Of a stretch of 64,000 bases of DNA, positions 9,332-17,090 are shown one piece after another. Source of the DNA: Priestia aryabhattai B8W22 (GTDB lineage: Bacteria; Bacillota; Bacilli; Bacillales; Bacillaceae_H); assembly GCF_000956595.1 (NCBI RefSeq), contig NZ_JYOO01000010.1, positions 62,001 to 126,000 of the forward strand, written 5' to 3'. The notes beneath the pieces were generated by a model that saw nothing but the letters and a program-made list of their open reading frames with translations, had not been told where the DNA came from and made no database searches. Position numbers and translations under genes: made by a program. Position 1 is the stretch's first letter; every line of letters begins with the position of its first letter.

Positions 9332-10636
9332 CTACTTCGATTGATCTTCCTGCTGTTTTTTCTGCTCTTCTTGTTTCTTCTTCTCGGTTTCTGCAGCTTT
9401 CTGTTCTTCTTCCTGCTGCTTGGCCGCCTGTGCTTCCTCAGTCTGTTTCTCTTCTTGCTGCTTGGCTGCTTCCGCTTCTTGCTGATCATTTTCCTTCTTA
9501 AATTCTTCAAGTTCATTCGCTACTTTATCAAGCTCTTCTTGCTTTTTATCAGCCGCTAAATCGTTGTCTGTCTTTAGCTGACCTTCGTATTTCATTAGTG
9601 CATAAATAATTAACGAGCGTTCTTCTAACAACCTGCTAACTTCTAGCGCTTTTTTGTTGTCTCCTCGGCCAATGTAAAACCAATAGGCAAAGTACTGAGG
9701 ATCTGACTGAAGCGTAATAGTCTTTAAAGCATTTGCTTTTTGCTCCTCTCCTAACTTTTCATTAACAAGATAGGAAGTTGCTATTTCGTATTGCACAATT
9801 TTAGGCATGCTTTCGATATCGTAATCTTCAAGTGTATCGACTACTTTGCTGTAGTTTTTTTCAAGAAAGTATTCGTTGCTTTCTACAAATGCTTCTTGTT
9901 TCGGCTGAGCAAAAAAGTAAGAATAAAAAGTATAAATAAGAGCTGGAATTAATAAGACAAGTATACCGACAGACGAAAACTTAAAAATGGTCCAGCGCTT
10001 TTGAGGAAGTTGAACAAGTGTCTTTTGATGTTTTTCAATTTGGGTTAGCTTATGCTGAACAAATTGACTCAACTCTTCCTCATTGCTGATATGCATTATT
10101 TTTTTAGCGTCTTCTTTTAATTGCAAGGTCTCATATAACTTAAAGTACTGTTCAAATGTATGCGATGAGTCAACGGCCGCTGCTATCGTAGCCTTTAACT
10201 CCTGAAAGCTTTGTTCCTCGTTAGGCTCATAAGGAGGTAAACTTTCTTTCACTCCATAATGTAAAAAAGCAGAACTTAAACTTTTATCAAAAATGATATT
10301 TTCTGGACAAATCAACAAATGCAGCCTTGAAAAAGAATGCTGCTTTACCTTTTTGATAAGCTGATCTGCAAACAGCCACTTTTGCTGTTCTTCTTTTCCC
10401 CTTAATGCTGTAAAAGGTTGAAATTCAGAGGTAGGCTTAATTGTTATTTTAAGTTCATCATCGCTCATCATGATTTCTTTTTGAAAAGCCGTGTTTACAT
10501 CCTTTAACATTTCAATTTCAATAGAACGATCAAGTCTAATTTTTTCTTTTTGAAAAACAAACGTATATTCATTATTATGACGTGTCATTACAGCTTCGAG
10601 CTGTTCTTCTAAGTAAGTCGGTTTCTTCTCTGACAT
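9332..10636 (-). CDS. yukC: Type VII secretion protein EssB (YukC)
   Basis: Membrane pseudokinase-like component of the ESX machine (434 aa). I place the start at 10636 (MSEKKPTYLEEQ), nine bases after AAAGGAG; an upstream in-frame ATG at 10669 lies inside yukD and lacks a site. Residues 1-210 form the cytoplasmic kinase-like domain. One transmembrane helix follows (about 219-241), then an extracytoplasmic helical domain (about 245-360), and a C-terminal tail of more than 60 residues that is almost only Q, E, K and A. That tail is probably a coiled coil. Lies between yukD and yukBA in the same operon. Confidence 0.93.
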   Translation of the reverse strand: MSEKKPTYLEEQLEAVMTRHNNEYTFVFQKEKIRLDRSIEIEMLKDVNTAFQKEIMMSDDELKITIKPTSEFQPFTALRGKEEQQKWLFADQLIKKVKQHSFSRLHLLICPENIIFDKSLSSAFLHYGVKESLPPYEPNEEQSFQELKATIAAAVDSSHTFEQYFKLYETLQLKEDAKKIMHISNEEELSQFVQHKLTQIEKHQKTLVQLPQKRWTIFKFSSVGILVLLIPALIYTFYSYFFAQPKQEAFVESNEYFLEKNYSKVVDTLEDYDIESMPKIVQYEIATSYLVNEKLGEEQKANALKTITLQSDPQYFAYWFYIGRGDNKKALEVSRLLEERSLIIYALMKYEGQLKTDNDLAADKKQEELDKVANELEEFKKENDQQEAEAAKQQEEKQTEEAQAAKQQEEEQKAAETEKKKQEEQKKQQEDQSK

Positions 10637-10650
10637 TCTAATAGACTCCT

Positions 10651-10890
10651 TTAGAGAATTTCGATACAATCACCTGTGGTAATTCCGCAGTTAATCATCG
10701 TCTCATTTCCCGAGAAAATAAGATTTTTATTTGAAATACGTATCCACGCACCGTCCTTTGGTGATTGAGTAATCTTTTTAGCTTGCCAAACGATCTCGAC
10801 TACTTTTTTGATTGAATGATAGTTTGATAGTCGCAAATCGAACCGATCACCTGTATAGTGCTTTAAGTCTACTGTTACTTCTATATACAT
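10651..10890 (-). CDS. yukD: Ubiquitin-like ESX protein EsaB/YukD
   Basis: A 79-residue beta-grasp protein of the YukD/EsaB family, a small cytoplasmic regulator or assembly factor of the ESX system with a ubiquitin-like fold but no conjugation role. Alternating strands (MYIEVTVDLKHYTGDRFDLR), a central helix and the C-terminal DCIEIL fit the family length and pattern. The start follows GAGGTGATG. The gene comes after yukE, separated by a hairpin that probably lowers readthrough into this and later genes. Confidence 0.9.
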   Translation of the reverse strand: MYIEVTVDLKHYTGDRFDLRLSNYHSIKKVVEIVWQAKKITQSPKDGAWIRISNKNLIFSGNETMINCGITTGDCIEIL

Positions 10891-10915
10891 AGGGTTTCAT
10901 CACCTCAAAACATAG

Positions 10916-10949
10916 AAAAAGCGCCTTCATCTTTTGAGAATGGGGCGCT
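10916..10949 (-). terminator. Partial terminator/attenuator between yukE and yukD
   Basis: A six-bp GC-rich stem (AGCGCC at 10920-10925 with GGCGCT at 10944-10949), a loop of 18 bases and a run of T on the minus strand. The stem is short, so incomplete termination is likely. That would give more yukE transcript than transcript for the rest of the machine. Confidence 0.6.
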
Positions 10950-10983
10950 CCTTTTATTACTTCACTTAGATTATTAGATGAAG

Positions 10984-11277
10984 TTAACCGCGGATTTGGC
11001 TAGCGATTTGGTTATCTGTATCTTCAAGAACATTTGCAGAGTCGTCTAATTGCTTAGCGATTTTTGTAAGCAGGTTAGACATTTCAACGAAAGAAGGTTT
11101 TAATTCTTCGTATTGAGCAGCAAACGCTTCGCTTGAAGCACCTTCCCACATATCTTGAAGTTGATTTTTCATTGTATCAAGACGGCTTACTAATTCTTGA
11201 ACTTGACCGCTTTCGTTAGTATAGCGACCTGCCATGTCGCGAAGCTCTGCTGGTGTTACGCGAATAATTCCTGACAT
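10984..11277 (-). CDS. yukE: WXG100 family secreted protein YukE (EsxA)
   Basis: The canonical substrate of the ESX system: 97 residues, a helix-turn-helix hairpin with W44-E45-G46 at the turn (DMWEGASSEAF). The C-terminal end (DDSANVLEDTDNQIASQIRG) carries the amphipathic helix with a YxxxD/E-like signal position. There is no Sec signal. It is the first gene of the operon, right after a strong sigma-A-type promoter, with AGGAGA upstream of the ATG. WXG100 proteins act as dimers and are exported folded. Confidence 0.96.
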   Translation of the reverse strand: MSGIIRVTPAELRDMAGRYTNESGQVQELVSRLDTMKNQLQDMWEGASSEAFAAQYEELKPSFVEMSNLLTKIAKQLDDSANVLEDTDNQIASQIRG

Positions 11278-11311
11278 ACATATCTCTCCTTCGGTTTATA
11301 TATTTACTATT

Positions 11312-11340
11312 ATTGTAAGAAACTCTAGTGATAAGGTCAA
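11312..11340 (-). promoter_or_regulatory. Sigma-A promoter of the Yuk operon
   Basis: Minus strand: -35 TTGACC (11335-11340), 17-base spacer, -10 TACAAT (11312-11317). The -10 ends 35 bases before the yukE start. Only one base departs from consensus in each box. Confidence 0.8.
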
Positions 11341-11546
11341 AGGTTACTTGCAAAAGCCTCCAAAAATGAGAATATGTATCTACAAATACCCCTAAAAAAT
11401 GCAAATAAAACCTGAACAACCAAGATTTTGTTCTCATTTAAACCTTTTCCATCTGATCTATAGGTACCTATTTAAAGGAAAATAAAAACTATAAGACTAT
11501 TAAATTACATTTCTTCTCATTATCTATAGAACTATTTACTAGTAAT
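11341..11546. other. AT-rich intergenic stretch upstream of the yukE promoter
   Basis: No reading frame with a ribosome site and no strong hairpin were seen here. The stretch probably only holds upstream promoter sequence for yukE. Confidence 0.5.
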
Positions 11547-11576
11547 AAAAAAGCAGCAGCCTGTTTAAGGCCCTGC
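11547..11576 (-). terminator. Terminator of the SseB/WXG cassette
   Basis: On the minus strand, two 4-bp helices (GCAG/CTGC and GCCT/AGGC) with a small internal loop are followed by six T (11547-11552). It lies about 70 bases past the SseB-like gene. Confidence 0.65.
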
Positions 11577-11646
11577 CTATATATATCCTATTTATTTAAG
11601 ATTCAGACATGCTTGGAAAAAGCACATGCGCTTGTTATCGCCTTGG

Positions 11647-12039
11647 CTACTGCTTAAAATAATTTTGATCTTCTTTTAACATTCTTATTTCTTCCGGGAT
11701 GAATAATTTTGAGAGAGGCGTGTCAGGATTAAGTAATATCGCTATTTCTTCATTTAATACAGGCAGCATATCCTTAAATGATACGCATACGGTCTTTTCA
11801 TCTTTTAGCATCTGTTCAATCGGATATTTTGACGAAAAAACAGGTAAATATCGATACGCCGCACTTTTCATCGTCTGAACGTAGTGGTCTGCAATTAATA
11901 TATCTGATGCTACATGCTCTGAGCTAACAACTAGCCATAAATTGCTATTCATTAAAGTTTTATAAAATTGAGCAATTTTTTTATTATCTTTCATTGCTTC
12001 AATTAACGATTTTTCTAATAAGTTAAATGTATACTTCAT
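11647..12039 (-). CDS. SseB-domain protein
   Basis: A 130-residue soluble protein that resembles the SseB N-terminal domain family: a helix-rich start (LEKSLIEAMKDNKKIAQFYKTLMNSNLWLV), then alternating strands, a central FSSKYPIEQMLKD and a C-terminal ILLNPDTPLSKLFIPEEI. The last motif is typical of SseB, where NP and the following hydrophobics are conserved. In several Firmicutes such proteins sit in type VII secretion or polymorphic-toxin neighbourhoods; function is not settled. The ATG overlaps the preceding 22-codon ORF by four bases, so it is probably translationally coupled. Confidence 0.75.
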   Translation of the reverse strand: MKYTFNLLEKSLIEAMKDNKKIAQFYKTLMNSNLWLVVSSEHVASDILIADHYVQTMKSAAYRYLPVFSSKYPIEQMLKDEKTVCVSFKDMLPVLNEEIAILLNPDTPLSKLFIPEEIRMLKEDQNYFKQ

Positions 12040-12104
12040 TGCTGAGACAACCCTGTAAGGAACTGTAGCATTTCACTTCCAGCGCCATCATATACTTCAT
12101 TCAT
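12036..12104 (-). CDS. 22-codon linker ORF between the WXG-like and SseB-like genes
   Basis: ATG at 12104 overlaps the stop of the upstream gene (ATGA), and its own stop overlaps the ATG of the SseB-like gene (ATGA). The peptide is MNEVYDGAGSEMLQFLTGLS plus two Gln. The double overlap would thread ribosomes from one gene into the next. It may be a real small gene, a coupling device, or the frameshifted tail of the upstream protein. Confidence 0.4.
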   Translation of the reverse strand: MNEVYDGAGSEMLQFLTGLSQQ

Positions 12105-12700
12105 TCTCTCTTCACTTCCTCTGTGCTGTCACTAAACATAATGTTTGAAGAATTCATCTCCTGACTTAAAATGCCCAATCCCATTTGAATAACGCCATAA
12201 GTAAAAAATTCCGTTCGACTGCATGTAGAACCATTCACTACTTTTTCTTCCCAAGACATAGAAAGCGAATTCCACATAACATTAAGAGTACCTAGAGGTT
12301 TTTCAATCGTTCTATGCATATTGTCATACGTATTCCATTCTTTTAAGTTCTTTATGTCATTCCACGTATCTTGTGAATGGGCGCTCCCATCACTCCATAC
12401 GCTCGACCAAAACTCCGTCCAGCCTGAAGAGCCTTCTAGCTCTCCATCTGCTTTTCTCATTTGCTCTGCAGTGTCTTTTACTAATAAATGTGCATTTTCC
12501 GTTAGCGAATCAAGTTTGCGAATCATATGCTGTAACTCTTCCTGCAAGTCCAGCACTTTATCAATATCTGCAACAGACAAGAAATGTAGATTTGTAGCTT
12601 CCCAGCTTAGTTTTTGAAGTGCATCAGCGGTCTGTGAATGAGACTGCTGAATTCGCTCTGCAAATGTCTGCAGCACTTCTGGATTTACTTTTATCTCCAT
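12101..12700 (-). CDS. WXG100-like N-terminal domain protein, probable type VII substrate without toxin domain
   Basis: The ATG at 12700 (MEIKVNPEVLQTFAERIQQ) has an AGGGGGA site nine bases upstream; an earlier in-frame start has none. Residues 1-95 form the helical hairpin typical of WXG100-like leaders of large secreted toxins. Residues 100-185 (WTEFWSSVWSDGSA, then CSRTEFFTYGVIQMGLGI) resemble the linker that precedes toxin domains in such effectors. The protein then ends at 199 residues with no catalytic domain. It may be a truncated effector or a stand-alone chaperone-like substrate. The proximity to the ESX operon supports the secretion link, which remains an inference. Confidence 0.6.
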   Translation of the reverse strand: MEIKVNPEVLQTFAERIQQSHSQTADALQKLSWEATNLHFLSVADIDKVLDLQEELQHMIRKLDSLTENAHLLVKDTAEQMRKADGELEGSSGWTEFWSSVWSDGSAHSQDTWNDIKNLKEWNTYDNMHRTIEKPLGTLNVMWNSLSMSWEEKVVNGSTCSRTEFFTYGVIQMGLGILSQEMNSSNIMFSDSTEEVKRE

Positions 12701-12769
12701 GTATGTCCGTCCCCCTATCTCTTGTAAGCCTTCAGTCATCATCCAAACATTTTTAAGCCTATACGGAAA

Positions 12770-12794
12770 GACTCACTTTCTAAAGGAGTGAGTC
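12770..12794. terminator. Weak hairpin between two cassette genes
   Basis: An 8-bp stem (GACTCACT/AGTGAGTC) lies just after the 12809 gene on the minus strand, with only three T behind it. It may stabilise or attenuate the transcript rather than end it. Confidence 0.4.
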
Positions 12795-12808
12795 GATAAT
12801 GTTATTTA

Positions 12809-13126
12809 TTACGCCGATGCTAACTCTCTTAATCGTGAAATTTCTAAGCGTAAAGTTTGAAACAATTCATCCCTTACGTCGTACAGATGAAAAGTGGATT
12901 GCGTAATATCATTATAAATATCCTCATATGAGCTCTTAGAACGCCCTGACCAATCTGACGCATATTGTTGGTGCGAATTTTGAAACAGATAGATACCTTC
13001 TTCAAGAAATTCCATGATACGTTGAACTTCATGTAAATATGATTCTAATTGATCTGCATCTCGACTATATTCTTTGCTTTTTCTTCTTCGCTCTATGTCG
13101 TCAAAGAGATCATCAATTGCATCCAT
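12809..13126 (-). CDS. Small WXG100-like protein (WSG motif)
   Basis: A 105-residue helical protein with W59-S60-G61 in the middle (SDWSGRSKSSYEDI), flanked by two amphipathic helices. This is the size and layout of the WXG100 superfamily and its YwqH/LXG-associated partners. No Sec signal. First gene of a minus-strand cassette that ends with the SseB-like gene and lies directly upstream of the Yuk operon. A role as secretion partner of the next gene product is plausible. No canonical promoter stands out; TTGTAA with a poor -10 lies about 60 bases upstream. Confidence 0.65.
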   Translation of the reverse strand: MDAIDDLFDDIERRRKSKEYSRDADQLESYLHEVQRIMEFLEEGIYLFQNSHQQYASDWSGRSKSSYEDIYNDITQSTFHLYDVRDELFQTLRLEISRLRELASA

Positions 13127-13302
13127 AAAATGTCCCCACGTCCTTCTTCCTCTTTTATTAGAAGTCTCTTAAAGTAATGTTAAAATAAGGTTACAAAAAA
13201 CAAAATCCATCATTCAAACTATTTTCATACCTAGGAAAAAATATCTACATTTCTCTTTTTTTACTTATTTATACAGGTGAAATAGAGAAAATAAACAACG
13301 CC

Positions 13303-13345
13303 AGGCTGCTGTAATAAAGCAGTAGACGTTGCTTTTTAGGTTGTG
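13303..13345 (-). terminator. Terminator of yfmL
   Basis: Two nested stems (CAACG/CGTTG and CTGCT/AGCAG) with a T-rich tail on the minus strand, 35-75 bases after the helicase stop codon. Confidence 0.6.
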
Positions 13346-13378
13346 ACACTGCTGTTGTAAAAAGGCAGAATACCTAGT

Positions 13379-14584
13379 TTACATTCGACCTTTTTGTTTC
13401 TTTTTCTTGTTAAATGGCTTTTTTGAAGGTTTTTTAGCTGTACGAGACTGCTCTTTTGTTCCTTCATCGACGATTTCGCCCATATAAAGCTCTTTTTTCG
13501 CTAATGTAAGTTGAAGTTCACGTGCGATTTGTTTTAAGTTTCGCTCTTCTCGTTCAGTGACAAGAGAAATGACTGTACCTTCTGCTCCCGATCTTCCTGT
13601 TCTACCTGAGCGATGTACGTATTGATCTGCATCTTGAGGAACATCGATGTGAATTACATGCGTCAATCCCTTAATGTCCAATCCTCTAGCTGCGACATCC
13701 GTTGCTAATAAGACAGGGAAATCTCCTTTTCGAAACCCTTTAATCGTCGTAGCACGATCTTCTTTTTTCGTTTCACTGTGTAAAGAGCCTGCTTCTACAC
13801 GCTTAAATGTTAATTTTTCTTCAAACTCGATCAGAGTATCGATCCCTTTAAAAAAGGCTAAAGCTTTCATTTGTTCTTGACGAACTAGTTTTCTAAGCAC
13901 GTCCACTTTATCTCTAGCTTCACTTTTAATGTATACATGCTCTACCTTCGAAGCTGGGAGTTCATCTCTTCCTACCTCTATTTCAAGAGGGTGGTTCATC
14001 ATGTCTTTCGCCAGCGATTTGGTACGTTCTGATACAGTAGCTGAGAAGACTAGGATTTGACGATCACTTAACGCCATTTTTACAATCTGTTGAACCGTTT
14101 GAACATGCTCAGGTACAAACAATTGATCCGCTTCATCAATCACAATTGTTTTGACTTCGTGCATTTTTAATTTCTTCATTTTAATTAATTCGTTCAAACG
14201 TCCTGGCGTACCAACAATGATATTAGGACGTTTTTTGAGTTTTTCTAATTGCCGTTTCATATTTGCTCCGCCAATAAACGCAGCGCTTGAAATACCGCTT
14301 CCCTGTGACCAAGTTTGAATTTCACCGTGAATTTGCATAACCAATTCATGGGAAGATGCTAAAATAACCGCTTGAATATGAGATGGTCCCGGCTGAATGC
14401 GATGTAAGACAGGCAACAAATATGCCAGTGTCTTTCCTGTTCCCGTTGGGGATTCTCCTATTACATCTTTATTAGCTAAAATCTCTGAAATAGCTTTCGT
14501 TTGAATGGCAGTAGGCTCATTGAACCCTGCTTTTTTCCACGCCTCTTGTAAAAAAGGCTGTAAAGTCTCTATAAACTGGCCCAT
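13379..14584 (-). CDS. yfmL: DEAD-box RNA helicase YfmL
   Basis: ATP-dependent RNA helicase; B. subtilis YfmL acts in 50S ribosome assembly. From the ATG at 14584 (six bases after AAGGAG) it has 401 residues; an earlier in-frame start lacks a site. The core motifs are all present: Q motif (FNEPTAIQ), Walker A SPTGTGKT (45-52), GG and TPGR, DEAD (150-153), SAT, and in the second RecA domain ARGLD and HRSGRTGRSG. A short basic tail (KKPSKKPFNKKKKQKGRM) probably binds RNA. I recall close similarity to B. subtilis YfmL along the whole length. Monocistronic. Confidence 0.9.
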   Translation of the reverse strand: MGQFIETLQPFLQEAWKKAGFNEPTAIQTKAISEILANKDVIGESPTGTGKTLAYLLPVLHRIQPGPSHIQAVILASSHELVMQIHGEIQTWSQGSGISSAAFIGGANMKRQLEKLKKRPNIIVGTPGRLNELIKMKKLKMHEVKTIVIDEADQLFVPEHVQTVQQIVKMALSDRQILVFSATVSERTKSLAKDMMNHPLEIEVGRDELPASKVEHVYIKSEARDKVDVLRKLVRQEQMKALAFFKGIDTLIEFEEKLTFKRVEAGSLHSETKKEDRATTIKGFRKGDFPVLLATDVAARGLDIKGLTHVIHIDVPQDADQYVHRSGRTGRSGAEGTVISLVTEREERNLKQIARELQLTLAKKELYMGEIVDEGTKEQSRTAKKPSKKPFNKKKKQKGRM

Positions 14585-14872
14585 ATCTATCTCCTTTTCC
14601 ATGCTTTTCTCGATATTATAAACGATTTTTTTCATTTCAATTAAACGAATGTATCAGTGGCCATGTGCGTTAATACTGACCTTAATTTCTATTTATAAAT
14701 AAACCTTCCTTATCCCAAGGGACCCCGTCAATCCGTCAGTAGAAAAATCGGTTGTGGCCTTAACTTTTCTACATCAATATACATAGCTTCAACTATGATA
14801 CACTATTGCTTCTATAGAAAACAATATGATCCTCTTTATTATGGACGAAAACTTGTATAAGAAGGAGGTTTT
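14585..14872. other. Intergenic stretch before the 14873 candidate ORF
   Basis: No gene of the minus strand. A plus-strand -10-like TATGAT lies near 14795-14800, and an AAGGAGG ribosome site at 14862-14868 precedes an ATG at 14873. No other structure is recognised. Confidence 0.4.
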
Positions 14873-15043
14873 ATGCCCTATATGGATCCGGACGCAAAGG
14901 GCTCAGCTGCTTACTTCCTCTTTTTCAAGAAAACAGCCGCCTCTCTGAACTACGAGAAGCGGCTGTTTCGTTCTATAATTGGCATATCAATAGTAACCGT
15001 TGTCCCTTTTCCTTTACCGCTTTTAAAATGCATGGTACCTTGA
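14873..15043 (+). other. Candidate small ORF or short RNA with a strong ribosome site
   Basis: A 56-codon frame starts with MPYMDPDAKGSAAYFLFF directly after a near-perfect AAGGAGG. It runs antisense into the end of the kinase gene and through the bidirectional hairpin at 14931-14970, which argues against a normal protein gene. A short RNA ending at that hairpin is an alternative. Confidence 0.25.
14931..14970. terminator. Terminator at the 3' end of the 14950 kinase gene
   Basis: A long stem (AACAGCCGCCTCTC paired with GAGAAGCGGCTGTT) overlaps the stop codon of the kinase gene, with T-rich sequence on both sides. It can act on either strand. Confidence 0.75.
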
Positions 15044-16260
15044 TGACGCTCCATGATTTTGTAACACACGGCCAGCCCTAAGCCGGTGCCAGCTTCTTTT
15101 GTAGAATAAAACGGCGTCCCTACTTGTTCAATCCTCTCTTGGCTCATTCCGATTCCATTGTCTTCAAAGTGAATCAATGCTCGTGTATCTTTTTCTTCAA
15201 CTGTTATTGTAATATGACCTTTCTCAATAATAGCTTCTACACCGTTTTTGATCACATTGATGAACACTTGTTTCAACTGATTTGCATCAGCCGAAACATA
15301 AATAGGTCTTTTGGCTGTTTCTTTCAATAAAATAGAAACATTATTTAAATTGGCCTGCGCTTCCATTAGCGTAATAACTTGCTTTAAAATCTCGCATAAA
15401 TTGGTCTTTTCAAAAGATACATGCTGCTTTTTTCCAAGAATGAGCATTTCACTGGAGATTAAGTTGATGCGGTCGATTTCAGACATCATGATATCTAAAT
15501 ATGTGTCATTTGTTTCCTTAGAGGCTTGCATAACCTGTACAAAACCTTTTAAAGAAGTAAGCGGGTTTCTAATTTCATGTGCTACGGCACCTGCCATTTG
15601 GCCAATAACCGACATTTTTTCCGAGGTTATCATAAGCTCTTCATCTTGACGGTATGTAGTAATATCGCGTGCAATCATAAATACACCTACTACCTGCTTA
15701 TGAACGATAATGGGAAGCAAAGAACACCTAAGCAACCGTCTTTCTCGCTTTCTATTGATAACATTCATTTCGAACTTAGCACCTTTACCATTTAGCACTT
15801 CTTTAAAATACTCTTTACACATATCAAACTCTTCAGCTGCGATAAGAGCTGAAGGTTTCATCTTTTGCAATTCTTCACTGGAGTATCCTACGATTGCTTC
15901 ACCTTCTGGATTAGCAAGAAGAACTTCACCCGTTTTACTTATTTCAAAAACGCCATCAGGATTGTGTTTGAACAAAGATTGATAGTGCTGATTGCTCGTT
16001 TGAAGTTCATGTTCTTTCACTACAAGCTCTTGCTGGGACTCCACTAGTTTATAAGCTCTCCTATATACCAACCCATACAAAATAATCCCCGTAGCTAAAA
16101 TAAAAAACCAACCTTTGTATTGTTGAAAAAAAATATATACTTCAAAACGACCTTGCGCTAATGTTCTAGATATATTATCAGATATCAAGATCCATACAGC
16201 GCCAATAATGATATATATAATTGAAATTCTTAAAGCTACTTTACGCGCGTGTTTCACCAA
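14950..16260 (-). CDS. Orphan sensor histidine kinase of the sporulation-kinase type
   Basis: A 436-residue membrane kinase: two N-terminal helices (about 10-27 and 49-67) with a very short outer loop, a PAS domain (about 92-205), a HisKA domain with H228 in AHEIRNPLTSLKGF, and an HATPase domain with the N, G1 and G2 boxes (NGVEA, DNGIGM, GTGLGL). The H-box sequence matches KinA-KinE kinases that feed Spo0F in Bacillus. No response regulator gene is next to it, which also fits a phosphorelay kinase. The start is TTG 16260 or GTG 16257, just after AGGTGATT. The input signal is unknown. Confidence 0.85.
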   Translation of the reverse strand: MVKHARKVALRISIIYIIIGAVWILISDNISRTLAQGRFEVYIFFQQYKGWFFILATGIILYGLVYRRAYKLVESQQELVVKEHELQTSNQHYQSLFKHNPDGVFEISKTGEVLLANPEGEAIVGYSSEELQKMKPSALIAAEEFDMCKEYFKEVLNGKGAKFEMNVINRKRERRLLRCSLLPIIVHKQVVGVFMIARDITTYRQDEELMITSEKMSVIGQMAGAVAHEIRNPLTSLKGFVQVMQASKETNDTYLDIMMSEIDRINLISSEMLILGKKQHVSFEKTNLCEILKQVITLMEAQANLNNVSILLKETAKRPIYVSADANQLKQVFINVIKNGVEAIIEKGHITITVEEKDTRALIHFEDNGIGMSQERIEQVGTPFYSTKEAGTGLGLAVCYKIMERHQGTMHFKSGKGKGTTVTIDMPIIERNSRFS

Positions 16261-16337
16261 ATTTTAATCACCTGTTTATCAGTATTGATCCCCTGTCTTA
16301 TTGCCTTTATATGAAGTGTTCACTTTTTGTAGCCATT

Positions 16338-17090
16338 TCATGCCGTTGTAAAAAATTGATGAATGGCCTGACCTAGGTTACTAATAGATTTTACATTTGC
16401 TTGAAAATGATACTGGTGAAGCCATTGACTATGATCGGGTGTCACACCTGTTAAATAAATCTGTACGCCCATTAGCTGAAATTCCCATATTAAATGTTCT
16501 AGGGCTGCAACACCTCGTTCATCAATTTGACCTATTCCATTAAAGTCAATGATAACTCGATCAACCGTTTCCTCATCTATTTGTCTGAGCAGCCGATGTT
16601 CATTTTTCATGATGACTTCCTCAAATAAATCGCCAAACAGAGGTATAAGCACCATGTTATTCGATAAATGAATAAACGGTCCCGACAGCTCTATAACTCG
16701 GTTCATGGCCTTTTCTAATCGCTCTTTTTGCAGCAGCAGTTCTAAGTCAGTTTCAGATAAACGCGCTGTATGTTGTTCGATTTTTTCTGAGAGAATTCTA
16801 ATTTGAGAATCTTCCTCTACACATATTACATGCGCCTTATCTTGCTCCCATTTGCAATTCACTGTATAAAGAGACATCTTAGCTTTACGCGAATGCATGA
16901 CTAATTCTGTTTTTATTTTTTCCTTCTTCCCTAATCGTTTTCTAGCTTTGTTCTGACTATCTTCGTCAACAATTTCTAAAAAATGTTGAACCTCTCCGAA
17001 TAAAGCGGCTGCTTCATCAGATTGCGCTAGAATATTCATTTCCTCATCCATAATAAAAACAGGAAGCGGAGCATATTTAATAGTCGACAA
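16338..17090 (-). CDS. PAS-like plus STAS domain protein with Glu at the phosphoacceptor position
   Basis: A 250-residue cytoplasmic protein. Residues 1-95 look like a small PAS domain (YAPLPVFIMDEEMNILAQSD). Residues 96-130 are a coiled coil, and 135-250 a STAS domain as in RsbR/SpoIIAA-type stress regulators. In the STAS signature loop the segment QIDERGVAAL aligns with the SpoIIAA/RsbV pattern MDSSGLGVIL, so the usual phosphoacceptor Ser is E191. The start (TTG, after AGGGGG) lies inside the 3' end of the upstream B12-binding gene with a 14-base overlap. Together they probably form one sensor unit. The output partner is not in the window. Confidence 0.75.
   Translation of the reverse strand: MSTIKYAPLPVFIMDEEMNILAQSDEAAALFGEVQHFLEIVDEDSQNKARKRLGKKEKIKTELVMHSRKAKMSLYTVNCKWEQDKAHVICVEEDSQIRILSEKIEQHTARLSETDLELLLQKERLEKAMNRVIELSGPFIHLSNNMVLIPLFGDLFEEVIMKNEHRLLRQIDEETVDRVIIDFNGIGQIDERGVAALEHLIWEFQLMGVQIYLTGVTPDHSQWLHQYHFQANVKSISNLGQAIHQFFTTA

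Noticed and set aside
9185-9559. Plus-strand Leu/Phe-rich frame opposite yukC
   Set aside because: It is the complement of the Gln/Lys/Glu-rich YukC tail.
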